Positions 26,167 through 34,103 of a DNA stretch of 64,000 bases are shown piece by piece. The notes beneath the pieces were generated by a model. It did no database searches and had not been told where the DNA came from. It was given only the letters and a program-made list of their open reading frames with translations. Numbering within the stretch: position 1 is the stretch's first letter; every line of letters begins with the position of its first letter. A program made the position numbers and the translations under genes. Source of the DNA: Deltaproteobacteria bacterium (lineage in GTDB: Bacteria > Desulfobacterota > Binatia > UBA1149 > JAJCZL01); NCBI GenBank assembly GCA_029262415.1, contig JAJCZL010000026.1, forward strand, positions 1 to 64,000, in the 5' to 3' direction.

Positions 26167-26319
26167 GTTTCTAGAATCTAAGACAGCTAAAGAGCCAATT
26201 CTGGGAACGCCGGGGCACTCTCGACTGCTGTAGACCGCAGTGTTATGTTGTGTTCCTTGCGTGTCGCTGTGCGGCACGCGTGTTGCTGGACGAGGGTCAA
26301 GGTGTACGGAGGGATAGTG

Positions 26320-28350
26320 ATGAAGACGGCTGAGCAGGGAAATGTAAACCGGGATGCGAAGGGTTCAACCGGGCACTTGGGATTTGTTTCGGTGGCGGTT
26401 TTTCTACTCTTGACACTATCGGCTGGGCCATCGCCGGCCGCCAAGGGTGATTGCGGTCAGCCGATTACGGACGGATTCGGACCGGTGGCGACTGATTGCC
26501 TCGCGATTTTACAGACCGGAGTCGGCAATCCTGTGTGTACGCATGAATGTCTGTGCGACACCGACGGTAGCGGTTCGGTCGTAGCCACCGATGCGCTGGA
26601 TTGTTTGCGCAACGCCGTTGGGCAGGACGTTCCCCTCGTATGCACCCAGTGTGGTGTTCCCGTGCTGGAAGGACTCGATCCTGCCAAGGCCGAGGTTCTG
26701 CCGATCACCGTGCAGGCGGCTCACAACGACGATACGATGTTCTTCCATATGAGTTGGCAGGGCGACCGCGGCGATACGCATGATTACTTGCATTTCACCA
26801 ATGGTGCCTGGCAAAACGAGGGTGCGCCTCGTCGTGAGACCCAGTCGACGATCGACAATGATCCCTTACGCGGACCGACCAACCGTACGACCAACATTTA
26901 TGAGTCGCGGCTGACCTTCATGCTCGACGACCCCACCGGCCCGAACGCCGTTACCGGCTTTGGTGAACTGGGTTGTTTTATGACCTGTCATAATAACAGT
27001 CGGGCCATGCCGCTGTGGGACCCGGCTACGGATTTCACCAAGTATCTCACCGACACTACGCCGGGATCGCTGGACCTATGGCACCGGCGGCTGCACCGCG
27101 CCAATCCACTCGGCGCCAGCGACGACCAATTCGTCAGCAGGATTCCTGTTGGGGGTGAAGCCGGTGGGCGAATTCGCGATGCCGGTACCGGTCCGTTCCA
27201 GACCGGCAGCATCGGACAAGACGGTAATCCTGCCTTTGCATTCGATCCGACTACCACGGGCGGCCGTTTTGCTTTCCCGTTCGTGGGTGTATTCACCGAC
27301 CCGCTGCGGTTCTTCCGCGACGCGACCTCTGCCGAACTTGGTGGACGTGTGCTCGCGGTGGGGATCGATTACAGCACCGCGGTGACGATGGGATATGTCC
27401 CCCAAGAAGGCGATGCGATTCCGCGTCGGCGTCTGCGCACGCCTACCGGCAGTGCGGGCGATATCACCGGCTTTGGTACGGATTTCACGCCTTCGCCCTC
27501 GGATCCGCTGATGGGTCGGTGGGACGTCGGTACCCAGCGTTTGCTCGACACCGGCAACGGCGACGACACTGCCTTGGCCCAGGGCGGGGTCTACAACATC
27601 GCATTCGCCGTGCACGCGGGCAGGGTGACGGTGCGTGATCACTACATCGGATTCCCGATGAAGCTCTCGATCGGCGGGGCTGCGGGCGACATCAATTCGG
27701 TACAGATCGCCGGCAGCGGGCGCAGCACGCTTCCCGACTTTACCGATACGGCGACCTTCCCGGTGACCGACGTCGATTTGTTCCTGCCGGGCATCAATAG
27801 TTTCAGTTTCCTGACCGGCGCCGACACTGCGGAGGTCTTTATCGATCCGCAGAACGGGTTGGCCGTTGATCAAAACCATGCCGGCGCCAATGCCCTTCTC
27901 ACCCAAGGCCTCGGCTGTCGCGACTGTCACACCGTAACTGCGGCCGAAACGTTCAACCCGCCTCAGGCCGGAGGCTTTTTCGCGGGAGCAATGGAGACGC
28001 TGGCGGTTCAGCGCGGCGGAGTCAGCACGCCGACACCTCTGCCGGTGGTGGTGACGACGACCACGATGTCGGGGACGACAACGACAATGACGACGACAAC
28101 GACAATGTCGACGACCACTACTACGATGGGTGGCGGCAACATCGCCGCCGGGACGGCCGACTACGATGCCCGCTGTGCGTTCTGTCACGCAGCCGGTGCG
28201 CACGATACGTCCGCGGAATTCGCGAACGATCTCGCCCAGCTAGGCGCGGCGCTGGTGGCCGACTTGGGTACCATCGACGGGTCGATGACGGGACTCCTGA
28301 TGAGCCCCACGGAACTGCTCGACATGGACGCCTTCCTGTCGTCGCTGTGA
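26320..28350 (+). CDS. Exported multiheme protein: dockerin-like domain, ethylbenzene-dehydrogenase-type heme domain, cytochrome c tail
   Basis: 676 residues from the ATG at 26320, which has GGAGGG at 26308-26313. Order: signal peptide (FVSVAVFLLLTLSAGPSPAA); a Cys-bracketed dockerin-like tandem motif (about 45-112); a large domain with IPV-like strands (ITVQAAHNDDTMFFHMSWQ) resembling the heme-binding subunit of ethylbenzene dehydrogenase; a CX3CH site (CFMTCH, near residue 218); a CRDCH heme site (near 532); a threonine-rich linker; and a CAFCH site in a small cytochrome c domain (near 619). It is probably periplasmic or surface-exposed and moves electrons. No molybdenum enzyme partner is nearby. 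The combination is unusual. Confidence 0.8.
   Translation: MKTAEQGNVNRDAKGSTGHLGFVSVAVFLLLTLSAGPSPAAKGDCGQPITDGFGPVATDCLAILQTGVGNPVCTHECLCDTDGSGSVVATDALDCLRNAVGQDVPLVCTQCGVPVLEGLDPAKAEVLPITVQAAHNDDTMFFHMSWQGDRGDTHDYLHFTNGAWQNEGAPRRETQSTIDNDPLRGPTNRTTNIYESRLTFMLDDPTGPNAVTGFGELGCFMTCHNNSRAMPLWDPATDFTKYLTDTTPGSLDLWHRRLHRANPLGASDDQFVSRIPVGGEAGGRIRDAGTGPFQTGSIGQDGNPAFAFDPTTTGGRFAFPFVGVFTDPLRFFRDATSAELGGRVLAVGIDYSTAVTMGYVPQEGDAIPRRRLRTPTGSAGDITGFGTDFTPSPSDPLMGRWDVGTQRLLDTGNGDDTALAQGGVYNIAFAVHAGRVTVRDHYIGFPMKLSIGGAAGDINSVQIAGSGRSTLPDFTDTATFPVTDVDLFLPGINSFSFLTGADTAEVFIDPQNGLAVDQNHAGANALLTQGLGCRDCHTVTAAETFNPPQAGGFFAGAMETLAVQRGGVSTPTPLPVVVTTTTMSGTTTTMTTTTTMSTTTTTMGGGNIAAGTADYDARCAFCHAAGAHDTSAEFANDLAQLGAALVADLGTIDGSMTGLLMSPTELLDMDAFLSSL
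28051..28128 (+). repeat. Threonine-codon low-complexity tract
   Basis: Within the multiheme gene, a run of ACG/ACC/ACA codons interrupted by ATG encodes a Thr/Met linker between the CRDCH region and the terminal cytochrome domain. The simple repeat is prone to slippage, so linker length may vary between strains. Linkers of this type usually separate folded exported domains and can be glycosylated. Confidence 0.75.
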
Positions 28351-28383
28351 GCTCGAGGATGCGCGGGCGGCTGTACTTGGCCG

Positions 28384-29592
28384 CTACGCGTATTTCTTGA
28401 GTTCGAGTCGCGCGACCATACTGCGGTGGACTTCGTCGGGACCATCGGCGATTCGCAAGACCCGCGCCATCGCAGAGAGGCGCGTGAGTTCTGGGTCCGC
28501 GATTCCCTCGCCGCCGTGAATCTGGATCGCGGCGTCCACGATTTTCTGCAGCACATTGGGAGCGACGACTTTGATCGCAGAAATGTCGACCAAGGCACCG
28601 AGTGTGCCCATCGTATCCAACGCCCATGCAGCCTTGAGGGTGAGCAGCCGTGCTTGGTCGATCGCCATGCGACTGTCGGCGATGATGTCGCGATTCGCTC
28701 CCAGGTTGGCGAGCGGCTTGCCGAATGCGATCCTGCCGACCGCACGCGTGCACAGTCGCTCCAACGCGCGCTCTGCTGCGCCGAGCGCGCGCATACAGTG
28801 ATGGATTCTACCCGGCCCGAGCCGCCCCTGCGCGATCTCGAATCCGCGCCCCAGACCGGCGATCACGTTGTCAGCAGGTACGCGGACATCCTCGAAGGCG
28901 ATCTCCGCGTGGCCGTGCGGCTCACCTAGATGACCATATACGGGCAACATCCGCACGATGTTGACGCCCGGGGTATCGATCGGCACGATCACCATTGAGT
29001 GGCGCTGATGACGTTCGGCTTGCGGATCGGTCACGCCCATGAAGATCAGGAACGCGCAACGCGGATCGGCGGCCCCGCTCGTCCACCATTTGGTACCATT
29101 GATGACGACGTGGTCGCCGTCGGCCTCGCATGTCGCTTTCATGTTGGTGGCGTCACTGGAGGCCACGGCGGGCTCGGTCATCGAGAACCCCGACCGTGTC
29201 CGGCCGCCCAGAAGCGGCTCCAGCCACTGCCGCTTCTGGGCGGGTGAACCGTACTTGACCAGAACCTCGGCATTGCCGGTATCGGGCGCGCTGCAGTTAA
29301 AGACCTCTGGAGCGAGGAAGCTGCGCCCGGTGATCTCGGCGATCGGCGCGTAGTCGCGGTTGTCCAGACCTGCGCCGTACTCCTCATCGGGTAAAAACAG
29401 ATTCCAAAGTCCAAGCGCTTTCGCCTCCGCCTTCAACTGTTCGAGGACGGGCGGGACCGACCAGCGTCGCCAGTCGTCGGAGTGAGAGAGCTGGTCGGTG
29501 TAGGTCTGCTCGTTCGGCAGCACGCGCTCGCGCACAAACCTTTCGACCTGATCCATATAGATCTGCGCGCGTTCGGAATGTTGGAAATCCAT
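28384..29592 (-). CDS. Acyl-CoA dehydrogenase
   Basis: A 402-residue flavoprotein of the acyl-CoA dehydrogenase family, catalysing alpha,beta-dehydrogenation of an acyl-CoA thioester. MDFQHSERAQIYMDQVERFV opens the alpha domain. GFSMTEPAVASSDATNMKA is the FAD/substrate signature, and GEGIADPELTRLSAMARVLRIADGPDEVH is the C-terminal signature. The usual position of the catalytic base (a Glu in this subfamily) appears as QIHGGEGIADP. Similar proteins are ACAD10/11-like (aminoglycoside phosphotransferase-linked) enzymes. It is a single gene here, convergent with the multiheme gene. Confidence 0.9.
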   Translation of the reverse strand: MDFQHSERAQIYMDQVERFVRERVLPNEQTYTDQLSHSDDWRRWSVPPVLEQLKAEAKALGLWNLFLPDEEYGAGLDNRDYAPIAEITGRSFLAPEVFNCSAPDTGNAEVLVKYGSPAQKRQWLEPLLGGRTRSGFSMTEPAVASSDATNMKATCEADGDHVVINGTKWWTSGAADPRCAFLIFMGVTDPQAERHQRHSMVIVPIDTPGVNIVRMLPVYGHLGEPHGHAEIAFEDVRVPADNVIAGLGRGFEIAQGRLGPGRIHHCMRALGAAERALERLCTRAVGRIAFGKPLANLGANRDIIADSRMAIDQARLLTLKAAWALDTMGTLGALVDISAIKVVAPNVLQKIVDAAIQIHGGEGIADPELTRLSAMARVLRIADGPDEVHRSMVARLELKKYA

Positions 29593-29727
29593 ACGCCTTC
29601 TTCTCCTAGATGTGGAGCTCTTTCAACGCTCGCCACGAGATTGGACGGCTTGCGTCAGCTCGTCCAGGGCGAGGTCGGTGCGCGGCGAGAGGGGAAAACC
29701 CGGCATCCTGCGGCCGGGGGGCGCTGG

Positions 29728-29838
29728 TTATCCCGGTCCGCTCAAACCGAGGGCGACGAACAAGCCGATCGTGCTGACGACGAGGACTTCGAGCAAGCTA
29801 GGATCTGAGTCGAGCAAGCGGTCTACCAAACGTTTCAT
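29728..29838 (-). CDS. 36-residue single-span membrane protein
   Basis: A very short open frame with an AGGAGG Shine-Dalgarno 6-7 nt before the ATG at 29838. The peptide is MKRLVDRLLDSDPSLLEVL followed by a hydrophobic VVSTIGLFVALGLSG tail and a TAA stop. A charged N-terminus plus one C-terminal membrane helix is typical of small regulatory or assembly peptides. The strong ribosome binding site and isolated position upstream of the acyl-CoA dehydrogenase gene support it as a real gene, possibly transcribed with that gene. Function unknown. Confidence 0.6.
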   Translation of the reverse strand: MKRLVDRLLDSDPSLLEVLVVSTIGLFVALGLSGPG

Positions 29839-30029
29839 TTCGCACCTCCTGGTTCACGAATGCGCGCTGATTGGAGCGCCTGAGCGCAATTCTTGAGCGG
29901 ACGAGACTCAACCATGAACCGTGCTAATGCAGACACCGTGCCAGAGGCCTAATCGCTGATACACGGGTGAAATCGGTGCGAGTTCTTCCCAACATCGAGA
30001 AAAACCTGCCGTCAATTCAGCCGTCAATC

Positions 30030-31424
30030 TCAAGTTTCGGAACTGAGATAGGTCACAGCCTGGTGTCCACAGGCCGCGCCGCGTGTCGCGGCTTTTCCGA
30101 ACGAAGTGCCGTACAGGGCGTTGCCGGCGATAATGAGCCCAGGCTGGCCGGCGAGGCTTCGCTCCACCCGGGCGACACGTTCTCGGTGTCCGAGCGCGTA
30201 CTGAGGTATGGCTTGCGGCCACAGTTTGGCACGGGCGAAAATAGGCTTGACGTCGGTTCTAAACATCCTGCGTATCTCCCGCGTCGCCAAATCGATGACC
30301 TCGCTGGGTGACAGTTCGGCAATCGCAGGGTCGAAGGTTCCGCCGAACAAAACCCGCACCAACAAAGTATCCGGGCCGCTTCGGTGGGGGAAAATCGAGC
30401 TATCCCCGGTCACGCCTATAGCTCGATAGCCCACCCCTCGTGGAATGAGGACCCCGAATCCTGGGGGGATCGAGCGACGGGCTTCGGAACCGAAACCGAG
30501 AGCAACGACTTGGATCGGAGGGTAGCTAATCTCGTTCAAGGCTGCAGCTAAGTCCGGCACTATGCCCTTCACTAACGACGCGGCTCGCCAGCCCTCACAA
30601 GCCAGGATCACCGCATCGGCTATCAGATCGTCTTCGTCACCAACTATCGCCACTCCCCAGCGGCCGTCGTTGCGGCGCCACAGCCCGCTGACCGCAGTAT
30701 CGGTTCGCGCGGCGAAACCGCCGCGTTTCACCAGCGCCTGCGGAAGCGTCTGGATGCCATCACGGAAGGTGCAAAGCGTCGGTCGCTCCGGCGCAAGCTC
30801 GCCGCTGCGCCGCTGACGGGCACGCGCAAACTGAGCGCGAATCAAAGAACCGTGATCTCTTTCCAACTCGGCCATCAAAGGGAATGCGGAGGGTAGTGAA
30901 ATCTCCTTCGCGTCGCCCGCGAAAACGCCCAGCACCATAGGGTGGATCAAGCGATCGGCAAACTGAGTCCCCAACCGGCGTGCCGCGAAACTCCACACGC
31001 TTTCGTCATCGTCGTCGCTCTTTCTAGGGAGCAATGGCTCCAGGGCTAGGCGCGCAAGCCCGCCGACGCCGAGGATGCCCGAAGCGGCGAAACGTAACGG
31101 ATTGGCGCTCACTTCCCGCACCATCCCGTTGCAGAATACGAAGCGGTGCGAGGCGGCGGCTGAGGAAACTAGCAGTTGGTCGTGAAGATCGGCCTGCGCA
31201 ACGAGTTCGTCGAGGACAGGCTCATTGCTCATGAATCCGAGCGGGCCGGCTTCGAACAGCCATTCTCCCTCGGAAAGACTTAGCGCCTTTCCGCCGAACG
31301 CCTTCTCGCGCTCGAAGAGCTGTACGTCCACGGCCAGGCCGTGCTCCCGAGCGACACGCTGCGCCGTCCAGGCGGCGGCCGCGCCGGAGACGCCCCCACC
31401 TACAACGAGGACGCGCTTCATCAC
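30030..31424 (-). CDS. hemG: Protoporphyrinogen/coproporphyrinogen oxidase (HemY/HemG type)
   Basis: A 464-residue FAD flavoprotein that oxidises a porphyrinogen to the porphyrin in heme synthesis. The N-terminal RVLVVGGGVSGAAAAW motif binds FAD, FGGKALSLSEGEWLFEAGPLGF is the typical second motif, and the C-terminal LIIAGNALYGTSFGKAATRGA is the family signature. Length fits HemY-type oxygen-dependent PPOX/CgoX. The ATG overlaps the hemN stop (ATGA), so hemH, hemN and this gene are one operon in that order. Whether it acts on protoporphyrinogen IX or coproporphyrinogen III cannot be told from sequence; see the HemQ finding. Confidence 0.88.
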   Translation of the reverse strand: MMKRVLVVGGGVSGAAAAWTAQRVAREHGLAVDVQLFEREKAFGGKALSLSEGEWLFEAGPLGFMSNEPVLDELVAQADLHDQLLVSSAAASHRFVFCNGMVREVSANPLRFAASGILGVGGLARLALEPLLPRKSDDDDESVWSFAARRLGTQFADRLIHPMVLGVFAGDAKEISLPSAFPLMAELERDHGSLIRAQFARARQRRSGELAPERPTLCTFRDGIQTLPQALVKRGGFAARTDTAVSGLWRRNDGRWGVAIVGDEDDLIADAVILACEGWRAASLVKGIVPDLAAALNEISYPPIQVVALGFGSEARRSIPPGFGVLIPRGVGYRAIGVTGDSSIFPHRSGPDTLLVRVLFGGTFDPAIAELSPSEVIDLATREIRRMFRTDVKPIFARAKLWPQAIPQYALGHRERVARVERSLAGQPGLIIAGNALYGTSFGKAATRGAACGHQAVTYLSSET

Positions 31425-32845
31425 ACTGTGCGGCTAAAGACCGGCTGTTTCGCGTTCTGATGTCGTTCGCGCATGTAGCGATCGAAGCACATGGCAAGGT
31501 TACGCACGAACAGTTCTCCGACCACTGTAGCGCGGACTTCACCGTCGCTGATCCGAACCAAGCCCTCTTCCTCGTAGGGTGCCAGCTGCTTTAAGTCCGC
31601 GGAGAAGTACTGGTGAAAGTCGATGCCCCAACGACTCTCGACGGCAGGAATATCGATGAGGAAATTACACATCACCCGCTCGATTACGTCAGCGCGGATT
31701 ACATCGTCTCGGGTTCTACGCAGGCCGCTGGCTGTAGGCAGACGCCCATCCAGTATAGCTCCGGCATAGCGGGTGAGTTTCTTTTCGTTCTGAACGATGG
31801 CGCCACGGACATCGCTAATCGCCGAGATGCCGAAAGCTACCACATCGTCGGCCGGCGCCACCGCATAACCCTGAAAGTTCCGTCGCAATCGGCCTTCACG
31901 TTTGGCCCGGTTGAGTTCGTCGTCCGGCAGCGCGAAGTGATCCATTCCGATCGGCTCGTATCCTGCTCCGAGGAACTTCTCTCGCGCAAGCGCAAGGAGC
32001 TGCATCTTGAGATCGCGTGACGGGAGCTCGTCTGTGTCGAGTTTTCGTTGGTGTCCGCGCATCCACGGAACGTAGGCGAACGAGTAGACTGCCGCCCGAT
32101 CCACTCCCATGCCGATCACACTATCCACCGTGTCCTCGAAACCTTCGAGTGTTTGCAGTGGCAGACCGTAGATCAGATCGACGTTGATGCCGCGGTAACC
32201 ACGACTCTGTGAGTGCCGGATAAGTTCTTCGGTCTCGCGAACGCTTTGGACGCGGTGGATCCGTTGCTGAACCGCGGGGGTAAAGTCCTGAACACCCATG
32301 GAAATTCGATTGAAGCCGACATCCGCCAGCGCGTCGACGTGGTCGGTGGTCGTCACTCGAGGGTCGACCTCCACGGTGAGTTCCGCCGTGGGACCCGGCT
32401 GGTAATGAACTAGGAGGGACTCGATCAGACCTTTGAGCTCGGCCGGACTATAGTAGGTTGGCGTGCCGCCACCCAAATGGAGCTGAGTGAATTCGCGCCG
32501 ATGCGGCAGACGCTGCGCCACCATCGCGGCTTCGCGCACAAGAAGCTCGAGGTAGGGCTTGGTGCGTTCTCGTTGGTTGGTGATGATGACGTGGCAGCCG
32601 CAAAACAAGCAACGCTTCTCGCAAAATGGAAGATGCAGGTAGATCGAGATCGGGCCGGTGCCGGATAGATCGGCCTCGTCCAAGCACTCCTCGTAGGCGT
32701 CGCGGCCGAGGTTCTCCGAGAACTCTACCGCTGTGGGGTAACTCGTATAGCGAGGACCCGGACGATCGTGCTTTGCGATCAGCCGATGGATAGTTTCACG
32801 ATCCATCGGCTGCGTGTCTGTTGTCGCGGATCCGTTGTCGCTCAT
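31421..32845 (-). CDS. hemN: Oxygen-independent coproporphyrinogen III oxidase (radical SAM)
   Basis: A 474-residue radical SAM enzyme converting coproporphyrinogen III to protoporphyrinogen IX anaerobically. The cluster motif is C75-EKR-C79-LF-C82-G-C84 within YLHLPFCEKRCLFCGCHVII; the fourth cysteine is characteristic of true HemN and absent in the heme chaperone HemW. LHLGGGTPTYYSPAEL, VDPRVTTTDHVDAL and NVDLIYGLPLQT follow. The C-terminal substrate region is full length. It overlaps hemH upstream and hemG downstream by 4 nt each. Confidence 0.93.
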   Translation of the reverse strand: MSDNGSATTDTQPMDRETIHRLIAKHDRPGPRYTSYPTAVEFSENLGRDAYEECLDEADLSGTGPISIYLHLPFCEKRCLFCGCHVIITNQRERTKPYLELLVREAAMVAQRLPHRREFTQLHLGGGTPTYYSPAELKGLIESLLVHYQPGPTAELTVEVDPRVTTTDHVDALADVGFNRISMGVQDFTPAVQQRIHRVQSVRETEELIRHSQSRGYRGINVDLIYGLPLQTLEGFEDTVDSVIGMGVDRAAVYSFAYVPWMRGHQRKLDTDELPSRDLKMQLLALAREKFLGAGYEPIGMDHFALPDDELNRAKREGRLRRNFQGYAVAPADDVVAFGISAISDVRGAIVQNEKKLTRYAGAILDGRLPTASGLRRTRDDVIRADVIERVMCNFLIDIPAVESRWGIDFHQYFSADLKQLAPYEEEGLVRISDGEVRATVVGELFVRNLAMCFDRYMRERHQNAKQPVFSRTV

Positions 32846-33885
32846 ATCTGCACCGTCCGGTGAACGCGTCGTCCCTCGATTGCTTCAACAAGCGAGCCTA
32901 TAAATGCGGGGTGTGATTGTACGCAGTCGATTGTCATGAATTTCTGCCCGCCGGCACGCATAAAAGTGGCCCGCCCACGGATTCCTATCTCTTCAATCGT
33001 CTCCAACCCTTCTGTCAGGAATCCGGGCATGGCCACAGCCACACTCCGAATCCCCGCGGTTGGCAACTGCTCCAATACTACCGCGGTGGCCGGACTAAGC
33101 CAGGGTTCGGGCCCAAAGCGTGACTGGAACGAAATCGTCGAGTTTTCTTCGGGCCACCCTATACGAGCCAGTAGCGCCTGGTAGGTCTTATGGCAGTCTC
33201 GCTGATACGCTCCGCCTTCTTTCCGATCATAGCGGCGTGGTATGCCGTGGAAGGAAACCACCAGGTGCTGTGGAATTCCGCCCGCGGCGACTGCACGTTT
33301 CCACGCATCGGCCAAAGCCAAGACATATCCGCTGTCGTCGGGCTCGATGGAACTCAGTTTCACACGCCCCGCGATATCGAGCTCGTTCGAGACAGCGTCG
33401 ACGAGGGCCTCGATGGTGCCCGTTGTCGAGCCTGTTCTATGCGGAAACAACGGAATGATCTCCAGCTGTGCTACGCCGTCGTGTGCCGCAGCTTCGAGTT
33501 CGTTCCGTAGCGATGGCGTTCCGTAGCGATAGGCGTACCGTACCTCGCAGTGCCCTTCCATACTTTGGCGTAGTTGGTCAGCGATACTGCGGGTACCTAC
33601 AGCGAGCGGCGATCCATGTTCGGTCCAGATCGATCTGTATTGTTCGGCGACCTTCGCGGCGCGTGATCGAAGGATCAGCCGAAGCAAGGGCCGCCAGAAC
33701 CAGCGTGGATAGTCGACCACCATCGGATCAGCGAGAAACTCCGACAGAAACTGATGAACCGCTTGCGATTCGGGAGCTTGAGTGGTGCCGAGATTCACCA
33801 GCAAAACGCGATGGGTGCGGGCGGTCGTCTCGACAGCAACACCGTCGAACTCGCGACAGCCACCATTTCGATTTTCAGAACCCAC
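32842..33885 (-). CDS. hemH: Ferrochelatase
   Basis: A 347-residue ferrochelatase inserting Fe(II) into the porphyrin, probably at the inner face of the membrane. HRVLLVNLGTTQAPESQAVHQFLSEFLADP opens the fold. The catalytic histidine region is VVSFHGIPRRYDRKEG, and QSRFGPEPWLSPAT holds the second conserved region. The ORF has about 18 extra N-terminal residues, so translation may begin at an internal GTG (VAVETTARTH). First gene of the heme operon. Protoporphyrin and coproporphyrin ferrochelatases are not distinguishable here by eye. Confidence 0.92.
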   Translation of the reverse strand: MGSENRNGGCREFDGVAVETTARTHRVLLVNLGTTQAPESQAVHQFLSEFLADPMVVDYPRWFWRPLLRLILRSRAAKVAEQYRSIWTEHGSPLAVGTRSIADQLRQSMEGHCEVRYAYRYGTPSLRNELEAAAHDGVAQLEIIPLFPHRTGSTTGTIEALVDAVSNELDIAGRVKLSSIEPDDSGYVLALADAWKRAVAAGGIPQHLVVSFHGIPRRYDRKEGGAYQRDCHKTYQALLARIGWPEENSTISFQSRFGPEPWLSPATAVVLEQLPTAGIRSVAVAMPGFLTEGLETIEEIGIRGRATFMRAGGQKFMTIDCVQSHPAFIGSLVEAIEGRRVHRTVQI

Positions 33886-34103
33886 TTACGCTACTCTGAC
33901 CCCGAACAACCGCTCATCCCGGCGCCGGAGCGACGGTCGCTATCGTGGCCGGCAAGACACGAGTGGGGCTGTCTTGGGCTCAAGCGTTGCAGAGGTCGTG
34001 CCAAGTGGGTTTCCCGGTTGAATACTGACCTTCTGCGGGGCCGTTTTTCTAGGAATCGGGAAACTCTACGATGCCGCGCACTCCCCCGGCAGCGAAGCCG
34101 CAT

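Noticed and set aside
27076-28203. A 375-residue open frame on the minus strand opposite the multiheme gene
   Set aside because: Highly Arg/His/Ala-rich with no family motif and no Shine-Dalgarno; the plus-strand frame has a signal peptide, heme motifs and a good ribosome binding site.
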